64,000 bases of DNA, from the NCBI RefSeq assembly GCF_010183535.1, contig NC_071332.1, positions 19,096,001 to 19,160,000 on the forward strand, written 5' to 3'. The stretch comes from Caenorhabditis remanei. Taxonomy: Eukaryota; Nematoda; Chromadorea; Rhabditida; Rhabditidae. This document shows, piece by piece, positions 11,254 through 21,131 of this stretch. Both the position numbers and the translations under genes were made by a program. The notes under the pieces were generated by a model. That model ran no database searches and was not told the origin of the DNA. It saw nothing but the letters and a program-made list of their open reading frames with translations. Each line of letters opens with the position of its first letter. The stretch's first letter is position 1.

Positions 11254-12235
11254 CCAGAAGGCTAGGTTGGTGACGTGGGAAACTGCTAATGAGGCGGTAC
11301 AGATCTTCAATATTTATAGGAAAAGAGAGGTTCGTAAGTGAGAAATTACACAAATTAATCCTAAAAACATTAAACATTGGCAAAAAAGGTGAAGTTAAAA
11401 AGGCAAATACTCATTTGCTTTGGAATCATTTGCTATTTGATCACTTGCTATATTTGTCTCATTTGCTATCACTGGATCGTTTGCGATATTTGTCTCATTT
11501 GCTATTTTCTCATTTGCTATTTTTGTCTCATTTGCTATTTTCCCCATTTTTCAAAATACTCATTTGCTATGAGTTGGATCATTTGCTATGATGTGGATCA
11601 TTTGCTATAAAAGAAGCTCATTTGCTATCAAGTTTTTAATTTTTCATGCCGGAGCTAATTTTTCTGGCGCTGAACCATTACCGTGACCCTACATTAACAC
11701 GAGTCATCCATTGTTGTAGTACTGTAGCTACAGTAGTTGCTCGCTTAACAACACGTTTCAAAAGGTTGTTTCTGCTCTTTTGTTGAAATTAAGAACATCA
11801 CAGATACTTTTATGTAGAAAATATTGAAAGGAAACCGAAAAAAGCGTAGATAATCAGTGAAATTATCAGAATTCAAGATCAGTGAGTTTAAAAATAAGAA
11901 AATTGTGACTGTTAATATCAGAAGATGTGTTCCTTAAAAACGTAAAGTGGACAACACAAAATCCATAATTTATTTCAGAAAATTATACGAATCTGAAGAA
12001 AAACGGTGAGAATCTTCTCTATTCTTCTATTGAAGGTAAAGTCCGCACAAGCCAAAAATGCTCATTTGCTATCAGTCCTCCAGAAGGCTAGGTTGGTGAC
12101 GTGGCAAACTGCTAATGAGGCGGTACAGATCTTCAATATTTATAGAAAAAGAGAGGTTCGTAAGTGAGAAATTACACAAATTAATCCTAAAAACATTAAA
12201 CATTGGCAAAAAAGGTGAAGTTAAAAATTAGAAAA
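11254..12235. repeat. 155-bp direct repeat bracketing a CATTTGCTAT minisatellite
   Basis: The stretch 11254-11400 (CCTCCAGAAGGCTAGG to GGTGAAGTTAAAAA) is repeated almost exactly at 12075-12230. Between them lie the minisatellite at 11400-11640 and about 430 bases with no gene. The last minisatellite unit (CTCATTTGCTATCAG) sits right before the second repeat, so the insert and the duplication look like one event. Confidence 0.7.
11400..11640 (+). repeat. Minisatellite with core CATTTGCTAT
   Basis: About a dozen degenerate units of CTCATTTGCTATTTTTGT and variants with GGAT spacers. It produces artificial open frames rich in Ser-His-Leu-Leu, which I do not consider genes. Confidence 0.8.
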
Positions 12236-12241
12236 ATATGA

Positions 12242-12542
12242 TGCTGCGTCCAAAGTAACTTTTCCGCGGAAAATCCGCGCGGAAAAGGTATCCAAAGTAG
12301 AAATTTCTTTTCCGCGTTTTCATTTGCGCCTTTAAGCTAATCGCGGCGAGACCTGCGCATTTTTTTAGGAGGGAAAGTTAAATTTTCGAAATTAAAATTT
12401 TTTTTTGAATTCCCTCCAAAAAAGTGAGCTGGTCTCACCGCGATTAGCTTAAAGGCGCAGAGGAAAACGCGGAAAAGAAATGGCTACTTTGGACACCTTT
12501 TCCGCGCGGATTTTCCGCGGAAAAGTTACTTTGGACGCAGCA
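12242..12542. mobile_element. 301-bp palindromic MITE with TGA target duplication
   Basis: Near-perfect inverted repeats start TGCTGCGTCCAAAGTAACTT and end with the complement; the inner arms carry CGCGATTAGCTTAAAGGCGC. TGA flanks both sides (12239-12241 and 12543-12545), and other units of the cluster have the uninterrupted AATATGAAGTTG site. A 3-bp duplication suits PIF/Harbinger-like elements, but the family is not established. Confidence 0.8.
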
Positions 12543-12567
12543 TGAAGTTGAAATCAAGAAAAAATAG

Positions 12568-13645
12568 TTAGAAAACTTGATCAATTGCAGTTCTTCCCGC
12601 ACTGACTTTTATCCAAATTCCAGATTCCATTATGAAATAACCAACTCGGTCGATTCGTTAATGTGGATAGTTGCAAACTGTAGCAGACCGCCACCAAAGA
12701 TTTTCAACGTTATCTTTCTTGCATTTAGTTCCCGAGAAAGCATTTCGAACAACTCTGTTGAGTATCCACCCAACTTTGACTTGAAAACGCTTCCAATCAG
12801 TCGATCGGTTCTTTTTGACACTCTTCTACAGTAATCCAATACCTCCATATGAGTCAGTTTCCTCTCAATTGTAATAGATTCACAATTCCATTCCGACAAT
12901 ATGTCTGTGTGGATTCTGATCGGAAGATGCGCTGGTCGAGTCACTGTCACGTGTTTTGCGTACTTGATCTAAAAAACTCAATCTCTGGTCTGCATACTGA
13001 CTCCAAACTCCGCAACTCACCGTGTCATGTCTGATTATAAAATCAGTCTGCAGAGTTTTAACTGGTCTGGTTGTACGGATGATCCATTCGTCCCATTCGT
13101 TACAGTCCACTACATAATTTTCGATTGTCAAGGGGATACAGTTCAAAATACATTTCGGGGTGAACTGAAAAAACAAACTTAGCTCAAACGCGCTTTTTAG
13201 ATATAAACAACTTACTTTTGTCTCAAGTGTCTTTATTGTTGTCCCCGGTCTGCTCAAATTATACAATGCAAACTTTTCAGTCGCCTCATACAAAGACAGT
13301 CCTGTTGATCGTTTCACCCGTTTTCCGGAGCACCACATTGCTATCTTGCCATCACTTTCGTTATTCGAACCAAAATAACCAATTGAAACATTTTCAAAGC
13401 GCAAAATGATGTAGCCAGGGCCTATTGTTTGGATTTCCATGCGTTCAAGATGATAGGGTAGTCTTTCTTCGAGTTTTCGAATTGTTGGACACTTGGCGTA
13501 TAGTTGTTTTCTGGAATGAGGTTTTAAGATTATCGTTGGTCATAATGCATGGAAATCATTACCGTCTACCAAAGCTGATGAACTCTACAACCGAGACCAT
13601 GGACGGGTAGGTTAGTGGTTTGGTTAGGGGCTTGATAGGAACTTG
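12568..13645 (-). pseudogene. DUF3557-like copy 4, C-terminal frameshift
   Basis: Exons 13645-13563, 13510-13216, 13164-13021 and 12968-12630 maintain the frame through KPLTYPSMVSVVEFISFGRR, RFENVSIGYFGSNN, NCIPLTIENYVVDCN and ILSEWNCESI. Close to the end, after NESTEL, an indel near 12635 shifts the frame to a stop at 12630; the old frame (SGIWIKVSAGRTAIDQVF) resumes downstream to 12568. About 20 conserved C-terminal residues are lost. As in the other minus-strand copies no compatible initiating exon was found. Confidence 0.62.
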
Positions 13646-14315
13646 CTGCAAGACAACGACAGATTCCGTCGACGGTGGTTTGGTACCTGAACATACTCAT
13701 GTCAAGAAAAAGAAAAAGGAAATTTTTCAAACCATATACCGTAAACACTGTAATTGGAGCGCATCTGATTCTATGTTTTAAAAAGAGTCTTTTGGGTGTG
13801 CTCAAATTTTTCAAATTGCATTTTACAAGCTTACAGGGCCATATTTAGTCTATATGAATTTAAATCATTTGAAACCTGACGGAAAAAAAACTGATATACA
13901 TACCTTTCGATTGGTTTTTCGACGCTTTTGATTCCATGATCCGTGAAAGAAGTAGTCAGTCCTGTTGAGCGAAAAAACGATGATTGGGAAGAGGATCAAT
14001 ATTTCTTCCTCTTGACAGCGTATGCGGACCAGTGGTGGCGTATGAAAGGTCTGCCACGTCCTCCTCTATTTGTCTACTTGTGGCCATACGTGGCCATGGT
14101 GACGTGGCCATGGTGACGTGGCAAACTACTAATGAGGTGGTAGAGACCTCCAATATTTGCAGAGTGTCCTATGGACTATTGCCTCACCGAAGGTTGCTCA
14201 CATTGTCCCTCATTTGCTGACGGCAGAGGACCACCGTTACTGATTTTTCTCTCAGTTTTTACTCTTTTTTCCTCTAAATTTCATGTTAGATTTCCACCCT
14301 TCCAGATCTTCTGCA
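13646..14315. other. Divergent spacer between DUF3557-like copies 4 and 5
   Basis: Contains the duplicated spacer of the cluster (about 13700-14170) and the 5' flank of the plus-strand copy 5, with the CCACCCTTCCAG acceptor just before 14306. No other gene seen. Confidence 0.6.
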
Positions 14316-15287
14316 ATGTATCCTAACAAACCGCTCACCTATCTTTGCAGCCGCACAGTTTTACAGTATCTCAGTTTAGAGATGAGCTGTCATTTTCAGA
14401 TTTTACCAAAAAAAAAACAAATTTTAATCATTCTAGAAAGCAATTCTACCTCACGTGCCCAGCAATCAGAAAAACGAAAGAAAATGTGCCTTACCGTTTG
14501 GAATCAGTGAGAACACATTCCACATATAAAAACCTAACTGTCGTAGCTATCGATGATTTTGAATTTCGTTTCTGGAAGCTGATCAAATTAGTTGTTCAGA
14601 ATACTAAAAAACTGGAGACTCTTGTGTCACAAACGGTATTTGAGCAGGAGGCAGACGACAAGTTTTTGTTGTATTATTTCAACTGAGAGGGGACAGTTAT
14701 CAAGAACTTAGAGCTAGACGGCGAATGTCGTTGGATTCTTAAGTGCTAACTGAAAGCGATAAAAAATTTGGTCATTTCTAGATTCCAAGAAACGGTTAAC
14801 ACGGAAATTTTATTAAACTCGAATTGCCAGTCAATTTCGGTCGATTCGCGTATGAAACCGGCAGAATTTTTGAATTACTGTAGAAGTTTGGCGACGCGGG
14901 CTGATCGACCGATCGGAAGTGTTTTCAAAATGAATATCGGATTATTCAGCAGCACTAGAAATGCATATTTTGATCTTGTTCATTTGCATATGAATGCAAA
15001 GATAATTCTACTGGATGGAGAGTGAGTATCCAGTATATTAAGGTTATTGGAAAATTATAAATAAATAATAAATTTACAGAAAGTATGCAACGATTCCGAT
15101 GGACGAGCCGAAAGAGCTGATCATATATTGTGATAAGAAATTTCTGGTTGTTGAAGTCTATTCGAGTGGAACGAGAATCGAACAAACTACAGGTCATTCT
15201 GAAAGACGTGCGCGACGAGTTGAACAGTTTCCAAACTATCCAAACCTTCCATTCCTTTACAACCCATATGAAAGGTTCTGGGCATAG
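14316..15287 (+). pseudogene. DUF3557-like copy 5 (plus strand), broken
   Basis: ATG at 14316 starts MYPNKPLTYLCSRTVLQYL, matching the N-terminal exon of the minus-strand copies and giving the only clear start in the cluster. Later exons are 14437-14686 (RKQFYLTCPAIRKTKENVPY), 14782-15021 (SVDSRMKPAEFLNYCRSLAT) and 15080-15287 (YATIPMDEPKELIIY). The first donor is lost (GATGAG is followed by CTGTC rather than GT), and an in-frame TGA at 14684-14686 stands where the others read LSRPGT. It is more diverged from copies 1-4 than they are from each other. Confidence 0.6.
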
Positions 15288-16080
15288 AGAGACCAGTTTA
15301 AGTCGCACGCTCAGTAACTTGTGGTTTTCAACCTAATTTTAATAACCTTTCATGTGTAATATGCAATTATCACCATGTGCTACCTCAGATCAAAACCACC
15401 CGGATCATAACAGGTACAACGCAAAACCGTCAAATCTGGGTCTAATGGCTTCAGTTCCCAATTTAGTGGGTTCTGATACGTACCTGTTCTGATTTGGACT
15501 GTTCTGATCAGAGGCAGTTCCTATCACGAGTATCTCACAATGCTTTTGAAATATCCTTACATGTGCAATTCTTAATTTTTCAATAAATGTTCTCAAATCT
15601 TGTCTGATTTAAAGAAAACAAATTTATTACACTGAGGGCCTTATGGGGGTAGAGCATAGTTACATGATAAATGATTGGCCTTCACTCTCCAATACTTCGC
15701 AGTTGAACTCCCGACACCACAATAAATGACAAGACGAATAAACCATCTATCTGTATGAATGAACATTTGGTGTCGATTTTATATTTTCCAACTGACGCCT
15801 TTAATGTCAAATATTCAAAACGGTAAGGATCTGAAATTTGATGAGAAACCTTTGATGGAAGGAAAATTTAACTTACAATCTTCTAGATATGATTTTCTTT
15901 CTACAGATTATTTCGCACCCATTAAAAAAATGTTTTATTCAGAAAATCTGAATATGTATCCACGAAACTGCCTCGCGTGTTTTCTTTCAAAAGAAAAGTG
16001 AGAGGCCGCGCGCGTGTCAACGTCTTTAATGAGTTTTGTAATTGCGTTCCACCGACTTGCTCTTGAAAGTTTTCCAACTT
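15288..16080. other. Intergenic, no supported gene
   Basis: Holds an open frame at 15759-16001 without recognisable domains and with no splice context that I trust. No RNA gene seen. Confidence 0.4.
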
Positions 16081-16867
16081 ACAAGGGAACCTTTTAAGTG
16101 GGACCTAATGCCAGCAAAAACGACTTATACAGGTCGAAAGAGGATGTTTGAAAACCTATAAATCAACTTTCAAAAGTTGCTTACGTGACCTGTAAGTGGC
16201 TGAAATCTCGACCTGAAAATTGACCAATTTTACCATTGATTCGCTGTATCTCCTACCACGTTTGTAAAGACTACGGCGGCAGTATAAAAACGTGTTCGAG
16301 TGGCGCAAGTGGTTAGAGCCTAGGAGGAGAAAAGTTTTGCCCTGGTTCGACCCCCGCACAACTTTTTCTTTTTTTTTTTGATTTTTCCAACGTTTTTTTT
16401 CAATAAGTTTTTGGAATCTATCATATAAGTTTTTTATACCACCACCAACGTGATTCCCTTCTGAATCCATTTCAAATGATGATTATAAGAAATTTCTGCC
16501 CGTTGAAAGATGAAAGTGCTGAAATTTATGATCCAAAAACTCATTGAAAAAAAAAACGTTGGAAAAATCAAAAAAAAAAGAAAAAATTGTGCGGGGGTCG
16601 AACCAGGGCAAAACTTTTCTCCTCCTAGGCTCTAACCACCTGCGCCAGTCGAACACGTTTTTATACTGCCGCCGTAGTCTTTACAAACGTGGTAGGAGAT
16701 ACAGCAAATCAATGGTAAAAATGGTCAATTTTCAGGTCGAGATTTCAGCCACTTACAGGTCACGTAAGCAACTTTTGAAAGTTGATTTATAGGTTTTCAA
16801 ACATCCTCTTTCGACCTGTATAAGTCGTTTTTGCTGGCATTAGGTCCCACTTAAAAGGTTCCCTTGT
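16081..16867. mobile_element. Foldback element with tRNA-like sequence in each arm
   Basis: The arms, about 16081-16395 and 16550-16867, are near-perfect reverse complements (ACAAGGGAACCTTTTAAGTG at the left end). Each arm includes a tRNA-like segment (16293-16364; complement of 16590-16655) followed by a T-run. The centre is a short unique spacer. No transposase frame is present; the long open frames in the two arms are mirror images of the same sequence. Confidence 0.8.
16293..16364 (+). other. tRNA-like segment with A and B boxes
   Basis: TGGCGCAAGTGG at 16301-16312 fits the pol III A box and GGTTCGACCCC at 16344-16354 fits the B box, 32 bases apart, with a T-rich run just downstream. The other arm reads TGGCGCAGGTGG, an even better A box. 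A full cloverleaf is not convincing (weak acceptor stem, unclear anticodon arm), so it is tRNA-derived rather than a tRNA gene. Confidence 0.55.
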
Positions 16868-17207
16868 TAGTTACAATTTCGGCAGAGCGTGATTGTAAAT
16901 ACTGTGTCATGCTATTAATAAATTCGATCAATTTTTTTCAAAACGAGCTGAAAAAAGGGAAATTGTCAATTTTCCAATTCTAAACTTTTATTTTTTTCAT
17001 TTTTTCTGTCGATATCCCTGAAATTGTTCTCCCTTACAAATCTCCGATTATTTTTCAATAGGACTACGGTAGTTTTCCACGTACGCATTGCAGACAATGC
17101 GCATCAGTTTACGAGCAATAAATTTCAAATTATTTTTCCCCAATTTGAAAGCCATTTTCCCATTTTATGACGTTTTTTGAAGCAATTTCTCATTATTTCA
17201 GGCGGGG

Positions 17208-19767
17208 ATGCCTACTATGAGTATCTACGAGTCGACATTCGCTCAATCGGACAAAACTGAACGGTGACGGATTTCTACACCGTCAATAGCTCCTCCGAGA
17301 GGAGTACACGGCCGGCGGCCTAGGAATCCCCCACTCAAAATCGCGGTAGTTTGAATTCCAGAGAGTAATATTATTTTTTCAAGAAAAATACGATTTTGAT
17401 TGAAATTTTGGAGGAAATGAATTTTTTCAGGTCAAAATTTCGAATGGGGGATTATCATATTAAAAAGATCAATTTTTGAAAATAAAAAATATTTCATGTT
17501 TTATTTTATTTTTTCGGTTAGTCGAAGGACTGCGGTCTGAAGTAAATTTATCATTATGAGATACAGATTTGTGATGGCTATTCAAAAAACATAAACAACT
17601 CTTCCTGATTTCAGTATCAAAAAACTGAAAAGCCAACACAGCCTTCGGCCCGCCCGGGTCGAGAGCGATTGTAGCTCGAGTGATGTTCTTGGGAATTTTA
17701 TGTTATTTTTAACGAGTGATCGCTCGAGTGACAATTTAACATACCTAACTTTGAGCGATTAAGCAACCTGACACGATTTTTTTTTGAAAAAAGTTATTAA
17801 AGAGTTATTTAAGAAAGTTATTTAAGAAGATCGTAGATCCATAATTCTATCGGAAATGAAATGAAACTAAGGTTGAAGAAAACGACAGAAACTGACTATC
17901 CCATCAGAAACTTCGTTAATCTAGCTTTACTTACTAGGGAATGATCCAGACGTATTTCGGAGATCTGGGTCGACTTATATAAATCGATGAAAAGCTAAGA
18001 ACGAGCTCTTTTCAAATCTGTATTCCAATTTTGCAGAACGATTTCGTGAAAAAATTATTCAGGTTTTTGTGACATTTCAGTACTAAAAGTAGAAAGTTTG
18101 AAATCACGTGAATCATCCAAAAAGTGGATTCAGATGAATGAAATGAACCAGAGTAGGTTCCAAACGACGAAGAGCATTTTCAGGAGTTTTTCGAGAAAAA
18201 TCTTTTCGACGAATTTTGAAGTTTTTGGTAGCTATAGGCGAAAATTCGACCAAATTTTTTTCACAAAAATTGTTGTTTTGTGAATGTTTAAAGTAGGAGT
18301 TTACAACAATCCATTTTTATCACATTATCTCCTAGATAGACATGAGGTGAATTGATCATAGGATGTTTCCCAATAGCCAGATTAGCGAGATTCTGATGGT
18401 GCACATATCTAGATTGATACACTCACTTGCAATAGATCTTCATTATAGCTACACTGTCATTACATAAACTCCATCTTCCTAATAGCCAACAGAAATCTGT
18501 ATTTCATAAACAGGGATGTGCGGAAATAAAAATTTCGGAAACTCGATTTTTTTCAACTTTTTATAGTCAAAATCCAATAAATATGCAGTAAAAACTAAAA
18601 ATTTTGTATATTTTGACTCAGGTGGGACGTTTTGGCACCGTTCACGTTGGATTGAGAGCAATTTATTTCGATTCCGCACAATTCTTTTTTTTATCATCAT
18701 GAAAATATATGGAATTTCGGAAATTTCGAAAAAAAAGTTTTTCCGGAAAAAAATTCTCCGAAATCGCGATTTAAATCGGAAATTTCCGAAAGTTCCGAAA
18801 ATAAACCTCGGAAATGTTCAGACGGAAAACAAAATTTCGGAGTTTCCGATTTCCGTTCCGCTCATCCCTGCTCATAATGATAAATTTACTTCAGACCGCA
18901 GTCCTTCGACTAACCGAAAAAATAAAATAAAACATGAAATATTTTTTATTTTCAAAAATTGATTTTTTTAATATGATAATCCCCCATTCGAAATTTTGAC
19001 CTGAAAAAATTCATTTCCTCCAAAATTTCAATCAAAATCGTATTTTTCTTGAAAAAATAATATTACTCTCTGGAATTCAAACTACCGCGATTTTGAGTGG
19101 GGGATTCCTAGGCCGCCGGCCGTGTACTCCTCTCGGAGGAGCTATTGACGGTGTAGAAATCCGTCACCGTCAAAACTGATGCGATTCTGGTCGTTGAGGA
19201 CAAGAAATTACATGTTAATACAGTGGTGAGCGTGTTTTTTCCAATTGGAGTGTTTGAATAATCAGTATCGATTTTCAGCTTCTCTCCTATCATTCCGAAT
19301 ATTTCAACACTCTTTTCAATGGAGAATTCAAAGAAAAATCGATGCAAGAAATTCCTATCAAAGATGTCACATACGAAGATTTCGCCACGTTTTTGAGTCT
19401 GGTTCAGGATAAGCCGATCAAATTGAATGGTGAAAAAATTCAATAATCAGTTTGCATTCTTATAAATTTCGATACTTCAGACGACCGAAAAAATCTCGAA
19501 AACCTTCTACAACTCTCCGATCGATTCTTGATGCCAGCTGTTAAGAGGCACGTGGAACCTTTCATCGCTTTAACGAACATCAGTAAAGAGGAGAAAATGA
19601 GATTGGCCGACAAATACGATCTCGAAGTTTTGTTGGAACACGCTTTGAAGTTATATAAAAGACGCGAAGACTACAGAGGCAGCTTCAAACATTTTGAAAA
19701 TTTTTCGGATAAGACCAAAGCAGCTATTTTCAATAATTTCTTCAGATGCTTCGATGGCAATCTTTGA
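17208..19767 (+). pseudogene. BTB-domain gene 1, disrupted by a long-TIR transposon
   Basis: Exon 1 starts at ATG 17208 (MPTMSIYESTFAQSDKT) and is cut at 17260 by a 1910-bp element; it resumes at 19180 (DAILVVEDKKLHVNTV, to 19225). Exons 19279-19429 (LLSYHSEYFNTLFNGEFKEK) and 19481-19767 (LENLLQLSDRFLMPAVKRHV) complete a MATH-less BTB protein of about 200 residues. BTB proteins of this nematode family are likely cullin-3 adaptors. Without the element the frame is open from ATG to TGA and all splice sites are normal, so the insertion is probably the only lesion and recent. With it, translation stops after KTER at the element border. Confidence 0.85.
17261..19170. mobile_element. 1.9-kb long-TIR (Mutator-like) non-autonomous element in BTB gene 1
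   Basis: Ends ACGGTGACGG / CCGTCACCGT, flanked by the 9-bp duplication CAAAACTGA (17252-17260 and 19171-19179). The inverted repeats run about 300 bp on each side and include CCGTGTACTCCTCTCGGA and AGTCGAAGGACTGCGGTCTG. The interior (about 17570-18870) has no long ORF. Long TIRs with a 9-bp duplication are the signature of MULE elements; the family assignment is inference. Confidence 0.85.
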
Positions 19768-20205
19768 GTACTAAAACTGTTGTCTACTGTTGTTACCGTT
19801 GTTTTTGTTTCCCACCTTGAATTGTTACTTTTTGAATAATTTCAGTTCATAAAGATTTTGTTTTATTGTTCTTTAACGTTCTTATTTCTTTGAATTGAAC
19901 GTTATTGGCGTAAAAACTATCTTTTCTCATTTTTTCGCTCAGTTTCTTCTTTCCATGGCTTCAGTTCGAGTCTTCGGCAACGTTTAAAAAATAAATTACA
20001 GAATTTGTTGCTAAAATTTGAAAATTTTTCGAAAAACTGGTTTTTTTTTCAAACTCCGTACCGAAACATACGAATAAAGTTTTTTCGAAAATTTTTACCT
20101 GAAAAAAAACGAAAATTCAACAAAAAATGAGTTTGCAGGAGGCAAAAATCTTGAATTTGTATAGAAATTCGTATGAAAGCCGTAAGTATTTCAAGAAAGG
20201 ACTCC
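19768..20205. other. 3' flank of BTB gene 1
   Basis: AT-rich, with polyadenylation-like AATAAA motifs; no gene seen. Confidence 0.4.
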
Positions 20206-20935
20206 CAGAATCAGTGTGTCTTCTCGAGACGGTCTCGAGAAAATTCTCGAGAAAATTCTCGAGAGAGTTCTCGAGAATTTCTCGAGAATTCTCGAGAAAT
20301 TCTCGAGAGATCTCTCGAGAGATTTCTCGAGAATTCTCGAGAACGTTCTCGAGAAAAATTTCTCGAGAGATTTCTCGAGAATTCTCGAGAATTCTCGAGA
20401 ATTCTCGAGAATTCTCGAGAATTTTTTCTCGAGGAGTGATTTCACGAAAAACTCACAAAAAACCAATTTTACTAAAATAAGTATTGTCGCGACAAAAAAG
20501 TTCCGACATTTTTTACCGACGCGTGTTTGCGGACATAGTGCTAAATTATTAAATTTTGCATTGAGTCCGCAAACACGCGTCGGTAAAAAATGTCGGAACT
20601 TTTTTATTTCGATAATATGTGAACAAGTGTAATAGAGATTGAGATTAAATTGAAAGAGATTCATTTTTAACAAGAGAACCGAGTTCATTAAATCGAGAAA
20701 CATTTCAATAATAACTAATGGAGAAACTATATTTTTGTCAATAAAGCTTTAATAATACAAATATTTGAAAATCACCGCGCACCGCGCCATAAACAGTAAA
20801 CAAAATTTTCAAAAACCTATTCTCGAGATTCTCGAGAATTCTCGAGAAATTCTCGAGAGATCTCTCGAGAATTTCTCGAGAATTCCTTTTCTCGAGAATT
20901 TTTTCTCGAGAAGACACACTGCCCAGAATACCGTT
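20206..20935. repeat. Inverted pair of TTCTCGAGAA arrays around a MITE
   Basis: Left array 20220-20440 and right array 20820-20915 consist almost only of overlapping TCTCGAGAA palindromes. They are bordered by the same sequence in opposite orientation (CAGTGTGTCTTCTCGAGA on the left, its complement on the right). A family A MITE sits between them. Ser/Arg/Glu-rich open frames here on both strands are artefacts of the repeat. Confidence 0.75.
20482..20617. mobile_element. 136-bp palindromic MITE, family A copy 2
   Basis: Inverted repeats TATTGTCGCGACAAAAAAG / CTTTTTTATTTCGATAATA, continuing GTTCCGACATTTTTTACC. Same length and termini as the element at 10715-10850; inner loop differs. Confidence 0.75.
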
Positions 20936-21131
20936 TTTGAAAACAAGATTAGTGAAAAGTTCCATTTTTCGTTACTTAATTTTGAAAATTTCAGAAAAAT
21001 TATCAAAATTTTTCGAACGGTTTTTCTGAAAACTATCATAAAAATGTTTCGAATTCTTTTTATTTTCTACTTTTCTCATAAAGTCTATTTTAACTCACAA
21101 ACCGGTAATTCACCTAGTTTTTTAGCTAACA

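Noticed and set aside
11289..11610. Leu/His-rich open frames
   Set aside because: Produced by the CATTTGCTAT minisatellite; not preserved in the sister spacers.
11400..11640. CRISPR-like array
   Set aside because: Short degenerate tandem units without unique spacers in a nematode genome; a minisatellite.
16293..16364. A functional tRNA gene
   Set aside because: A and B boxes fit, but the acceptor stem and anticodon arm do not form a convincing cloverleaf, and the sequence is part of a repeat arm.
16156..16792. Two similar 80-100 residue frames on opposite strands
   Set aside because: They are the same sequence in the two arms of the foldback element.
20127..20703. Overlapping Ser/Arg/Glu-rich open frames on both strands
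   Set aside because: They are translations of the TTCTCGAGAA array, open in several frames at once.
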